Assembly: GCA_003161835.1 (NCBI GenBank)
Contig: PMNO01000591.1
Span: 1 to 6,516, forward strand
DNA from: Myxococcales bacterium
Lineage (GTDB): Bacteria; Myxococcota_A; Polyangia; Fen-1088
Direction of reading: 5' to 3'
Length of the DNA: 6,516 nucleotides
Shown here: positions 1 to 5,903 of the stretch, piece after piece
How positions within the stretch are numbered: position 1 is the stretch's first letter
How the letters are laid out: each line of letters begins with the position of its first letter
Notes under the pieces: generated by a model
Told to the model about the DNA's origin: nothing
Databases searched by the model: none
What the model saw: the letters and a program-made list of their open reading frames with translations, nothing else
Translations under genes and position numbers: made by a program

Positions 1-434
1 GTCTTGTCGAACATGACCACGCCCTGTTTCTTGAACATGTACGACACCGATCCCGATGCCCCCAGATTGCCGTTATAGCGCTGCAAAATATTCCGAATCT
101 CGCCGGCGGTCCGGTTGCGATTGTCGGTCATGATTTCAACCAGGATCGCCGTGCCACCGGGCCCAAAGACCTCGTAGGCAAATTCCTCATACGTCACATC
201 GCCCAGATCGCCGGTTCCCTTCTTGATGGACCGTTCGATCACGTCGTTGGTCATGTTGACGGCTCGGGCCTTGTCGACGGCCGTGCGCAGCCGCGGATTG
301 CCGCTGATGTCGCCTCCGCCCAACCGGGCGGACACCGTGATCTCCTTGATGACCTTGGTCCAAACCTTGGACTTCTTGGAGTCGGTGGCCTCTTTCTTGT
401 GCTTGATCTTCGACCAACGATTATGCCCGGACAT
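1..434 (-). CDS. yebC: YebC/PmpR-family regulator (5' part, runs off left edge)
   Basis: Reading leftward from the ATG at 434-432 gives 144 complete codons with no stop before the window edge, so the C-terminal part is missing (family members are about 240-250 aa). The start [14 protein letters not shown], then ARLGGGD near residue 41, [12 protein letters not shown] near 50, NMTND near 63, and [10 protein letters not shown] with DNRNRT near residues 96-112 are hallmarks of the YebC/TACO1 family. Members are cytoplasmic; they have been described as DNA-binding regulators (PmpR) and more recently as ribosome-associated factors that help translate difficult sequences such as proline runs. The start is supported by an AGGA-type ribosome site (443-446) 8 nt upstream and by alignment with the family N-terminus. 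The lipoprotein gene lies 47 bp upstream on the same strand. In many proteobacteria yebC precedes ruvC/ruvA/ruvB; whether it does here lies outside the window. Confidence 0.96.
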   Translation of the reverse strand, partial: MSGHNRWSKIKHKKEATDSKKSKVWTKVIKEITVSARLGGGDISGNPRLRTAVDKARAVNMTNDVIERSIKKGTGDLGDVTYEEFAYEVFGPGGTAILVEIMTDNRNRTAGEIRNILQRYNGNLGASGSVSYMFKKQGVVMFDK

Positions 435-439
435 TGGGT

Positions 440-446
440 CTTTCCT
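440..446 (-). promoter_or_regulatory. Ribosome binding site of yebC
   Basis: The minus strand reads AGGAAAG followed by ACCCA and then the ATG at 434. This places an AGGA core 8 nt from the start and fixes the start codon of yebC independently of the lipoprotein gene upstream. Confidence 0.6.
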
Positions 447-470
447 ACCACGAGGCTGCCCCCCATGGGA

Positions 471-498
471 GGGCCGCGCCGTCACAAGGGCGCGGCCC
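471..498 (-). terminator. Perfect 10-bp GC hairpin over the lipoprotein stop codon
   Basis: GGGCCGCGCC at 471-480 is the exact reverse complement of GGCGCGGCCC at 489-498, with an 8-nt loop (481-488). The TGA stop of the lipoprotein gene (484-482) lies in the loop. On the minus strand the stem is followed by TCCCATGG and not by a U-run, so it does not fit a standard intrinsic terminator. It could be a terminator of the U-poor kind, a 3'-end stabiliser, or a structure that uncouples lipoprotein from yebC translation. The inverted repeat is certain; its role is inferred. Confidence 0.45.
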
Positions 499-1720
499 AA
501 CCGGGGGTTGGCGCGGCCGGTAACCGGGTCCAGGTGGCAGCCTGATCGCACGCGTCCTCGGGTACCCGGTGCACTGATTTTCCCGACCACTTGGCCGCCG
601 ACACGTCCACGAATCCCCCATAGCTGGAGATCACCGTACCCTGGGCGGTCCGGAGGCGAACGATCTCGCCGCCGTTGGCCAAACCATCAAACCCGATGCG
701 CGCGTCCAGGCGAATCAACGGTGTGCCCGCTCGGGGCCGAACATCGACCGGACTTGCGGCGTCGAACCCGGACGGAACAATCAACGCATACGCTCCGGCG
801 TCCAGCAGGAAGGGCGGCAAGGCGTCCGCGCCTTTCGCGTCCTCGATGCTCAGGCCATCGATGTCCACCGCTTGCTGACCCAGGTTGCGGATCTCGACAT
901 ATTCCTGCGCGGGCTCTGGACCGGCGGCATTGGCCTGAACCTTCGTGATGGCAATCGGCAATAGTCCCATCGGAACGGTCATTGACACCGCGGCGGTCTC
1001 GGCGGTGTTTCCCGCCAGGTCCACCGCGCGCGCCCCCAGTTGCACGTCGGTGCCACCCGCGAAAGAGGCCATCGATGTTGCAACGGAGAACCGGGTCGCG
1101 CCGGCGCCGGCCGAAACGATGCGTTCCATGCCGCCCCCTCGCATCCAGACCGCGCCGGCCGCCGATTCGTCGGTTTCAAAGCTGACCAGAACACACGGCC
1201 CGGAGGGATCGATGGCGAAGGCGGTTATCACGGGCGACATCAAATCAGCCGCGGCCGCGGTGACGAACTGTCCGATGGGTCCGGCGGACAGGGGCTGTCC
1301 GGCGCCATCCACGACGCCGTCGCCCAGCGACACCACGTAGGTGGCCGAGGGCATCAACAGCTCGGCGAGCGGGACGCGCAGGCATGTCCCTGGCTCCGAC
1401 GGGGGACAATCGCTCGCGACCACCGCCGACGCGGCCGCTGCGCGTCCCCCGCCCTTGATGATCACCGTGCCGTCGGGCACCGACACCGCGTTCGGAAACC
1501 TCACCAGAATGGAGGCGAGGTTGAGGGGAACGTCGCTGGCGCCGGGCATCGGATCGACGAGCGCCGCTGCGCCGGCGGTCGCCGCGGCGGATGTACCCGG
1601 GGTCGGTGATCCCGCCGCCACCAGATCGGTCTGGGGCACGCAGGCCGCGAGCGCGCAGCCGCACGCCAGCACGCGAACCGGAACGGGAACGGCGAATGGG
1701 CGACCTGGATCAGGCGGCAT
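482..1720 (-). CDS. Predicted lipoprotein with Ig-like and lamin-tail domains
   Basis: 412 aa from the ATG at 1720-1718. The N-terminus has a short arginine-containing region (R7, R16), a hydrophobic stretch and a clear lipobox L24-A-A-C27, so it is a predicted lipid-anchored envelope protein. Residues about 55-156 look like a bacterial Ig-like Big_5/SbsA domain ([20 protein letters not shown]), about 162-250 like a second beta-sandwich ([15 protein letters not shown]), and about 254-405 like a lamin-tail domain ([22 protein letters not shown], then [12 protein letters not shown] and a C-terminal APTPGWA). These are predicted binding or structural folds; no catalytic residues are visible. The open frame extends upstream to GTG 1864 and ATG 1780, but those starts bury the signal peptide and have no ribosome site, so 1720 is preferred although its own site is weak (CCAGGG). 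It may be co-transcribed with yebC. Ligand and function are unknown. Confidence 0.85.
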   Translation of the reverse strand: MPPDPGRPFAVPVPVRVLACGCALAACVPQTDLVAAGSPTPGTSAAATAGAAALVDPMPGASDVPLNLASILVRFPNAVSVPDGTVIIKGGGRAAAASAVVASDCPPSEPGTCLRVPLAELLMPSATYVVSLGDGVVDGAGQPLSAGPIGQFVTAAAADLMSPVITAFAIDPSGPCVLVSFETDESAAGAVWMRGGGMERIVSAGAGATRFSVATSMASFAGGTDVQLGARAVDLAGNTAETAAVSMTVPMGLLPIAITKVQANAAGPEPAQEYVEIRNLGQQAVDIDGLSIEDAKGADALPPFLLDAGAYALIVPSGFDAASPVDVRPRAGTPLIRLDARIGFDGLANGGEIVRLRTAQGTVISSYGGFVDVSAAKWSGKSVHRVPEDACDQAATWTRLPAAPTPGWAAPL

Positions 1721-1835
1721 CGCCCTGGTTTCGGAGGGCGCGCGGCCGAGTTGCGGCGACTCACGCCAGCACTCGTTCATGAGGGACGGAGGTGCCCTAT
1801 TTCCGCGACAGGCCAAATCGTGCCAAAGTCCTAGC

Positions 1836-2345
1836 GTGGCAATCTTCGTCCAAGCGTCGCCCACGCCGCTAGACCACGCCTACAGGCTGGCCTACAAGGT
1901 CGCCCACCGTCTGCTGCGCGTGTACTGGACTCTGCGGCGGCCCCACAAAGGGGGGACCCTTGTCGCCATCTGGTACGCCGGCCAGATTCTGATCGTCAAG
2001 AACACCTATCGTAAGCAGCACACCCTTCCCGGGGGCTACCCGCGTCACGACGAAACGCCCTCCCAGACCGGCGCGCGCGAGCTTGAGGAAGAATGCGGAA
2101 TTCACGTTCGACCGGAGGAGGTGCGCCTGGTCTATCGAGGCCAGCACCTATTTGAGGGGCGAAACGACGACGTCACGATCGTCGAGGTCGAGCTTGCAAT
2201 GCCCCCCGCGATCCGCATCGATCCGCGTGAAATTGCGTCCGCCCGCATGGCGCCGCCCGAGGAGGTCCTGGGTTTGCTGATCGTCCCCCATTTGCGCGAA
2301 TACCTCGAGCAACGGTCGGCGCGGGCCGGCGCGAGCATCGCCTGA
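1836..2345 (+). CDS. Nudix hydrolase
   Basis: 169 aa from GTG 1836. The Nudix signature GX5EX7REUXEEXGU is complete: G67, E73, R81-E82, E85-E86, G88-I89. This predicts a soluble Mg2+-dependent pyrophosphohydrolase acting on a nucleoside diphosphate linked to another moiety; the substrate cannot be read from the sequence. Residues about 14-36 form a basic amphipathic stretch (AYRLAYKVAHRLLRVYWTLRR) ahead of the Nudix beta-sheet, which begins near GGTLVAIW (39-46). The start is uncertain. GTG 1836 has no clear ribosome site, and the in-frame ATG at 1779 would add 19 poorly Nudix-like residues, also without a site. The gene is divergent from the lipoprotein gene (115 bp apart) and convergent with the GST gene. 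Confidence 0.93.
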   Translation: MAIFVQASPTPLDHAYRLAYKVAHRLLRVYWTLRRPHKGGTLVAIWYAGQILIVKNTYRKQHTLPGGYPRHDETPSQTGARELEEECGIHVRPEEVRLVYRGQHLFEGRNDDVTIVEVELAMPPAIRIDPREIASARMAPPEEVLGLLIVPHLREYLEQRSARAGASIA

Positions 2346-2458
2346 ACACCCGACCCTGCGCGCGCCGCCAGCGGCGTCAAATTGGGCCAGAACGCGCCGA
2401 TCGGCGGCATCAGCCTACGAAGAACCCATTTTGGACTCACGGGCCCGCGCGGCTGGAG
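2346..2458. other. Convergent intergenic region with two GC inverted repeats
   Basis: This spacer separates the 3' ends of the Nudix and GST genes. It holds CGCCGC-CA-GCGGCG at 2363-2376 and the perfect 12-bp palindrome CGCCGATCGGCG at 2395-2406. GACTC at 2434-2438 pairs with GAGTC at 2456-2460, which reaches into the GST stop codon. None is followed by a T-run on either strand. They may jointly act as a bidirectional transcription end, but this is inference from position and symmetry. Confidence 0.35.
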
Positions 2459-3049
2459 TCATTCACAGGGCTCCGTGCCGGCCCCGACACCCGCGCTGGT
2501 CCAGGCCTCGCGGAAGGCCTCCAAACGGGGCCAGCGCGACAGTTCCACCACATTGCGAAAGACGATCCAGTCCAGCGCGCAGCCCAGCGACAGCGCCGAT
2601 GCGCCCAACGGGAGGCGAAACGTGGCCCGTCCCTCGAGCCAGGTCAGGCCGCGGTCGACCCGCTGGCGTTGCTTGGCGATGTAGCCCGCGTCGGCAAATC
2701 CGTCGAGGCGTAGATAGCGATGATTGATCGCTGCGTCGAGGATTCCCTCCACAACAATTTGTAATGATCGATCTGCCCAGGCCGCCGGATCCAGATCCCA
2801 GCCGGCCGCACGGAACGCCAGGCCGTCCGTCGCCCACAACCAGTCGGTGATCAGGGACGAATCCGACAGGACCAATCCCTCGCGGTCGACGACCAGCACG
2901 GGGACTTTTCCAAGCGGAGCGACCTCCCCCAACAGGGTCGCGCCCGCGGTCGTTCGGGTGTCCACGAAATCGTATGGACGACCGAGCGCGTTCAGCAGGA
3001 TGCGCGCCTTTCGCGTGTACGGCGACGTCGTTGTTCCAAGCAGTGTCAT
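2459..3049 (-). CDS. Glutathione S-transferase family protein (YibF-like)
   Basis: 196 aa, close to the usual length of about 200. The N-terminal thioredoxin-like domain (residues 1 to about 78) starts MTLLGTTTSPYTRKARILL, placing a Ser at position 9 or Tyr at 11 in the usual glutathione-activating loop. LGKVPVLV holds the conserved cis-proline P50. LSDSSLI carries the D63-S64 pair that binds the gamma-glutamyl end of glutathione in the family. The C-terminal helical domain (about 88-190) contains EGILDAA, a YIAKQRQRVDRGLTWLEG helix and SLGCALDWIVFRN, closely resembling E. coli YibF. The expected role is cytosolic glutathione conjugation or reduction; the substrate is unknown. The ATG at 3049 has a good ribosome site. 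The gene is convergent with the Nudix gene and divergent from the membrane protein gene at 3377. Confidence 0.93.
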   Translation of the reverse strand: MTLLGTTTSPYTRKARILLNALGRPYDFVDTRTTAGATLLGEVAPLGKVPVLVVDREGLVLSDSSLITDWLWATDGLAFRAAGWDLDPAAWADRSLQIVVEGILDAAINHRYLRLDGFADAGYIAKQRQRVDRGLTWLEGRATFRLPLGASALSLGCALDWIVFRNVVELSRWPRLEAFREAWTSAGVGAGTEPCE

Positions 3050-3057
3050 GGCTGTTC

Positions 3058-3063
3058 CACCTC
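3058..3063 (-). promoter_or_regulatory. Ribosome binding site of the GST gene
   Basis: The minus strand reads GAGGTG 8 nt upstream of the ATG at 3049, one of the strongest Shine-Dalgarno matches in the window. It fixes the GST start. Confidence 0.65.
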
Positions 3064-3251
3064 GATGCGTGGGTGCTTACCACTACCGTCCGGTATGGGG
3101 AAGGACGGCGGCGAACAGGGCGAGAAGGGCGACGCGAGAGCAACAAACAAGCACTCGGGCTAAAGGTCGGGGGACAAGCGACCGAAACGTGGTCAAGGGC
3201 GTGCCGATAGCGGGCGCGCCAAGCTTCCTGCCGGATCCGCGTGACGAACCG

Positions 3252-3266
3252 CGCAGAAGATCTGCG
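3252..3266. repeat. Short inverted repeat in the divergent region
   Basis: CGCAGA-AGA-TCTGCG is a perfect 6-bp inverted repeat with a 3-bp centre, midway between two divergent genes and just left of the AT-richer segment. Size and place suit a dimeric regulator's operator. A 6-bp arm can arise by chance in GC-rich DNA, so the functional reading is weak. Confidence 0.3.
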
Positions 3267-3376
3267 TCGCGATCCGTGCAAGGCCTTATTTTCTCAAGGA
3301 AATTGCACGCAAATCGTTACGAAGATGGGACCAACAAGATACACGCCATTAACACGAACAATCATACGATCAAACA

Positions 3377-4225
3377 ATGGAAACTATGAGCATTGAACGC
3401 AACAGCGAGGCGCAGGTGGGGAATATCGGGGGCGCCGCGGGAACGTCCGTCTTCATCGGCAAGGCTTCGTTCCGCATGACTCCGATCGACCAGGGCGACC
3501 AGATGCAACAGAATGATGCGCTCCTCGTTCGAGAAACCGGAACCCTCCTTTCGCAAGGGGCGGAAACCTCCGCGTCGGATATCGAGTGGTTCAGCCGCGG
3601 CGAGGAGAGCGTCGTGCTGTCGCCGCCCGAATCCATCCCGCACCACCTGCCTGATGTCGGCGCCTATACAGAATCCCTCGGCTACGACGCCAGACCGGTT
3701 GGCCACCGCCGATCCATGCCTTTGTGGAGCCTGGCCGCCGCGCTGATACTGGGCGCGACCGTCACGCTCTCGGCGCAAGCGGTGATGCGGCGACCAGGCC
3801 GAAGCGCAACCGCCCCAAAGGCGCTTGCCGTCGTGCCACCCCCGCACGTCACCCCGCCGCCGGCCATCGCGGTGGCCATGGCCACGGCGACACCACCAAC
3901 GGTCGTTCCCTCCACGGCGATCTGGACAGTCAACAGCGAACGGGAGCCCACTCACTTCCCGCGGCCGGCGACCGGGGAGCATCCCCGTCCCGCGCACGTG
4001 ATGCGTAAAGTTCCCGTCGTGGCCAGTCCCGCCCGCCCCCATCCGGGTGCGTGGATTGATCCGTTTGCCGCCGTCGACGAGGCCCAGCCGGCATCCGACG
4101 AGACGAAGGTACCCGGTGCCGCGGTACGCGAGACGACGCCAAGGAAATCTCCCAGCGCGGGCGCCACGGCGGCCATTCTCAAGCGTGCCCCGGCGGGCAA
4201 ATGGGTTGATCCCTTCGCCGAATAG
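3377..4225 (+). CDS. Unrecognised single-span membrane protein with two W-[IV]-D-P-F motifs
   Basis: 282 aa; I do not recognise a family. Residues 1-112 form a polar, mostly acidic segment without a signal peptide, probably cytoplasmic. Arginines 111-112 precede one hydrophobic span at about 115-136 (LWSLAAALILGATVTL). The remainder (about 140-282) is rich in Pro, Ala, Thr and Val and looks disordered, probably crossing the periplasm. A motif is repeated near the end: PGAWIDPFA at 223-231 and AGKWVDPFA at 273-281, the second being almost the extreme C-terminus (one Glu follows). The layout resembles an anti-sigma-like or TonB-like linker protein, but no domain supports either. ATG 3377 was chosen; an in-frame ATG at 3386 is the alternative, and neither has a clear ribosome site. 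Coding is supported by G/C-biased third positions, the span and the repeat. The gene is convergent with the cyclase gene. Confidence 0.8.
   Translation: METMSIERNSEAQVGNIGGAAGTSVFIGKASFRMTPIDQGDQMQQNDALLVRETGTLLSQGAETSASDIEWFSRGEESVVLSPPESIPHHLPDVGAYTESLGYDARPVGHRRSMPLWSLAAALILGATVTLSAQAVMRRPGRSATAPKALAVVPPPHVTPPPAIAVAMATATPPTVVPSTAIWTVNSEREPTHFPRPATGEHPRPAHVMRKVPVVASPARPHPGAWIDPFAAVDEAQPASDETKVPGAAVRETTPRKSPSAGATAAILKRAPAGKWVDPFAE
4043..4219 (+). repeat. Pair of short protein-level repeats G-x-W-[IV]-D-P-F-A
   Basis: Codons at 4043-4069 and 4193-4219 encode PGAWIDPFA and AGKWVDPFA, 50 residues apart. At DNA level both copies share TGGATTGATCC or TGGGTTGATCC followed by a TT(T/C)GCCG-like run. 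They are thus nearly identical, and a recent or conserved duplication of a functional short motif is likely. Confidence 0.6.
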
Positions 4226-4240
4226 CCGGTAAGTCGTTCC

Positions 4241-4255
4241 GCTGAAACGGTCAGC
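4241..4255. terminator. Weak bidirectional hairpin between convergent genes
   Basis: GCTGA-AACGG-TCAGC is a perfect 5-bp stem with a 5-nt loop in the 37-bp gap between the stops of the membrane protein gene (4225) and the cyclase gene (4263). Its place suits a shared transcription end. The stem is short and has no T-run on either side, so confidence is low. Confidence 0.25.
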
Positions 4256-4262
4256 CAACTCG

Positions 4263-5774
4263 TCAGGCGGGCGACGGTTTGGACCTGTCGTCGCCCATGA
4301 CACAACAGTTACGGCCGCGACGCTTGGCCGCGTACAGGGCGCGATCGGCATCGCCGATGAGGAGTTCGGTAGAGCCGGCCAGCGGCATGAACATCGTGCT
4401 CACGCCCACGCTCACGGTCAACCGGATGTCGGCGCCGTCAGGCGTGGTGGTCTCAGCGACCGAAAAGGACCGCTCCGCCACCTTCGCACGGATGCGCTCC
4501 GCGACCACCAGAGCTTCGGTCCCCGACGTCTCGGGAAGGATCACGGCCATCTCTTCGCCCCCGTAGCGAGCGGCCCGGTCGAGGGTGCGGATCGAATCCA
4601 GGATGGCCTGGGCCACCTGCCGCAATGCCCCGTCGCCGGCCTGATGCCCGAAGTCGTCGTTCACGCGCTTGAACCAATCGATGTCGACCATCAGGAGAGA
4701 CAGGGGCCGCTGATGGCGTTGCGACCGGGAAATTTCTTCCTGCAGCAGGCGATCCATCTCGCGCCGATTGAACAGGCCGGTCAGCTCATCACGAATTGCC
4801 AGCCTCATCAGGGCGTCTTCGGCCGCCTTGCGCGCGGTGATGTCCTGAATCTGCGAAACCAAGTACAGGGGCGATCCCTGCGCGTTCTTGACCAACGACG
4901 ACGTCACCAGCACCCAAACGGTCGAGCCGCTCTTGTGGATATATCGCTTCTCGATTTCGTAGGTGGCGATGCGGCCGGCCAGCATGCTCGCAATAGAACC
5001 CACGTCGCTGTCACGGTCCTCCGGATGCGTGATCGACTTGCAATCGCGCGCGAGCAGCTCCTCCTGAGAAAACCCAACGATCTGGCAAAGCGTGGCATTC
5101 ACCTTCAACCACCGCCCTTGGGGCGCCACCAGGGCCATGCCGATCGCCGAATGGTCGAAGGCGTTGCGGAAGCGGCTTTCGCTCTCCCGCAACGCCGCGA
5201 GCGTGACCGCGTTTTCCGCCAGCAGGGCCTGTCGAGCCTGCAACTGCCCCGCGATCTCGACCCGCGCCGACATGATTCCCCCCAGCAAGCGCAGCATCTG
5301 AACATGCTCATCTCCGAAGGCGCGGGGGCGCGACGAGAAGACCTGCAGTACCCCGAAGGGCTTCCCCGATGACACCAAGGGAACCGCGATCATCGATCGG
5401 CGCCTGACCGTATCGACGAGTCCGGTGTCGATGCGCAGATCGTCCTGCGTGTCTTCACACGCCAGGACCTCGCCCGTCAGGAGCGCCAACCCCGACAGGC
5501 TTCCCACAATCGGAACCCGTGCGCGAAGCTGGGCCTGAGCCGAGCCGGTCGCGGCCACGCAGACCAAATCATTCCCTTCGGGCGTTTCCACGAAAGCCCC
5601 CGAGGCACCCGTCATGTCCTCCGCGCGCGTCGCGACCAGGGTCATCAGGGTGGGCAGATCGCCGAGCGTGGTCGAGACCTCGTTCTGCACGGCCACGACC
5701 GCCTGAAGGCGCGCAACCTCGTCCGCGAGACGAAATGTCCCGGTTCCAGCTCCCCAGTCCGGGAAGTCGATCAC
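4263..5774 (-). CDS. GAF-PAS-GGDEF diguanylate cyclase
   Basis: Residues here are numbered from GTG 5804; the preferred GTG 5774 is residue 11, giving 503 aa. There is no signal peptide or membrane span, so it is a soluble sensor. A GAF domain covers about 30-185 (MIAVPLVSSGKPFGVLQVFS at 138-157). A short helical linker leads to a PAS domain at about 206-326 with a clear PAC end (SQIQDITARKAAEDALMRLA). The GGDEF domain is at about 336-503: DELTGLFNRR 339-348, DIDWFKRVNDDFGHQAGD 374-391, active-site motif RYGGEEM 413-419. The glycines and acidic residues needed to make c-di-GMP from two GTP are present; the usual final Phe is Met. RTLD at 406-409, five residues before GGEEM, is an intact inhibitory I-site, predicting product feedback. 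GTG 5774 has GAGAGG 4 nt upstream, while GTG 5804 has none. The gene is divergent from the TPR gene. The GAF/PAS ligands are unknown. Confidence 0.95.
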   Translation of the reverse strand: MIDFPDWGAGTGTFRLADEVARLQAVVAVQNEVSTTLGDLPTLMTLVATRAEDMTGASGAFVETPEGNDLVCVAATGSAQAQLRARVPIVGSLSGLALLTGEVLACEDTQDDLRIDTGLVDTVRRRSMIAVPLVSSGKPFGVLQVFSSRPRAFGDEHVQMLRLLGGIMSARVEIAGQLQARQALLAENAVTLAALRESESRFRNAFDHSAIGMALVAPQGRWLKVNATLCQIVGFSQEELLARDCKSITHPEDRDSDVGSIASMLAGRIATYEIEKRYIHKSGSTVWVLVTSSLVKNAQGSPLYLVSQIQDITARKAAEDALMRLAIRDELTGLFNRREMDRLLQEEISRSQRHQRPLSLLMVDIDWFKRVNDDFGHQAGDGALRQVAQAILDSIRTLDRAARYGGEEMAVILPETSGTEALVVAERIRAKVAERSFSVAETTTPDGADIRLTVSVGVSTMFMPLAGSTELLIGDADRALYAAKRRGRNCCVMGDDRSKPSPA

Positions 5775-5850
5775 CGCGCCTCTCGACGGATGCCCACGGA
5801 CCACCGTTCGGCGGATGGGGGCGCCACCTTGACCTACCCTCGCTCAGAGC

Positions 5851-5861
5851 TGGGACTCCCA
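5851..5861. repeat. Palindrome TGGGA-C-TCCCA next to the TPR promoter
   Basis: An 11-bp perfect palindrome with a single central base ends 4 bp before the proposed -35 box at 5866, between two divergent genes. A regulator bound here would touch the TPR promoter and perhaps the cyclase promoter. Only the symmetry and position are observed. Confidence 0.3.
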
Positions 5862-5865
5862 CGTT

Positions 5866-5893
5866 TTGACTCACGGCGGGCGAACGCTCTAAT
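5866..5893 (+). promoter_or_regulatory. Sigma-70-like promoter of the TPR gene
   Basis: TTGACT (5866-5871) and TCTAAT (5888-5893) each match 5 of 6 bases of the consensus and are 16 bp apart. Transcription would begin about 6-8 nt downstream, near G5899, only about 5 nt before ATG 5904. No ribosome site exists in that space, so the transcript may be almost leaderless. Confidence 0.55.
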
Positions 5894-5903
5894 CTTCTGC
5901 CCA

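Larger units (their letters stand above)
3050..3376. other. Divergent intergenic region with an AT-richer right end
   Basis: No convincing gene lies in these 327 bp. The left two-thirds is GC-rich like the surroundings. The last 96 bp (3281-3376) is only about 41% G+C by hand count and A-rich on the plus strand, as expected for the promoter and leader of the gene at 3377. TACGAT at 3365-3370 is a possible -10 element, but no -35 match lies at the right distance, so no promoter is claimed. The region should also contain the GST promoter on the minus strand, which I could not pin down. Confidence 0.5.

Noticed and set aside
223..948. Long plus-strand open frame of 241 codons
   Set aside because: It lies opposite yebC and the lipoprotein gene, is very rich in Arg and Pro, and has no recognisable domain; it is typical of antisense frames in GC-rich DNA.
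1040..1609. Plus-strand open frame of 189 codons inside the lipoprotein gene
   Set aside because: Gly/Arg/His-rich antisense shadow; the lipoprotein frame shows a lipobox and domain order.
1811..1828. Minus-strand TTTGGCACG followed by TTTGGCC, resembling a sigma-54 -24/-12 promoter for the lipoprotein gene
   Set aside because: The -24 half is perfect, but the -12 half is TGGC with spacing one base too short, and the correctly spaced bases are GGCC. Sigma-54 tolerates spacing changes poorly.
2463..3281. Long minus-strand open frame of 272 codons overlapping the GST gene
   Set aside because: It is a frame-shifted shadow of the GST gene with Arg/Gly/Ser-rich composition. The GST frame has family motifs and a ribosome site.
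3362..4351. Long minus-strand open frame of 329 codons opposite the membrane protein gene
   Set aside because: Gly/Arg-rich, without a family match or ribosome site. The plus-strand frame has a membrane span, a repeated motif and a sensible place between flanking genes.
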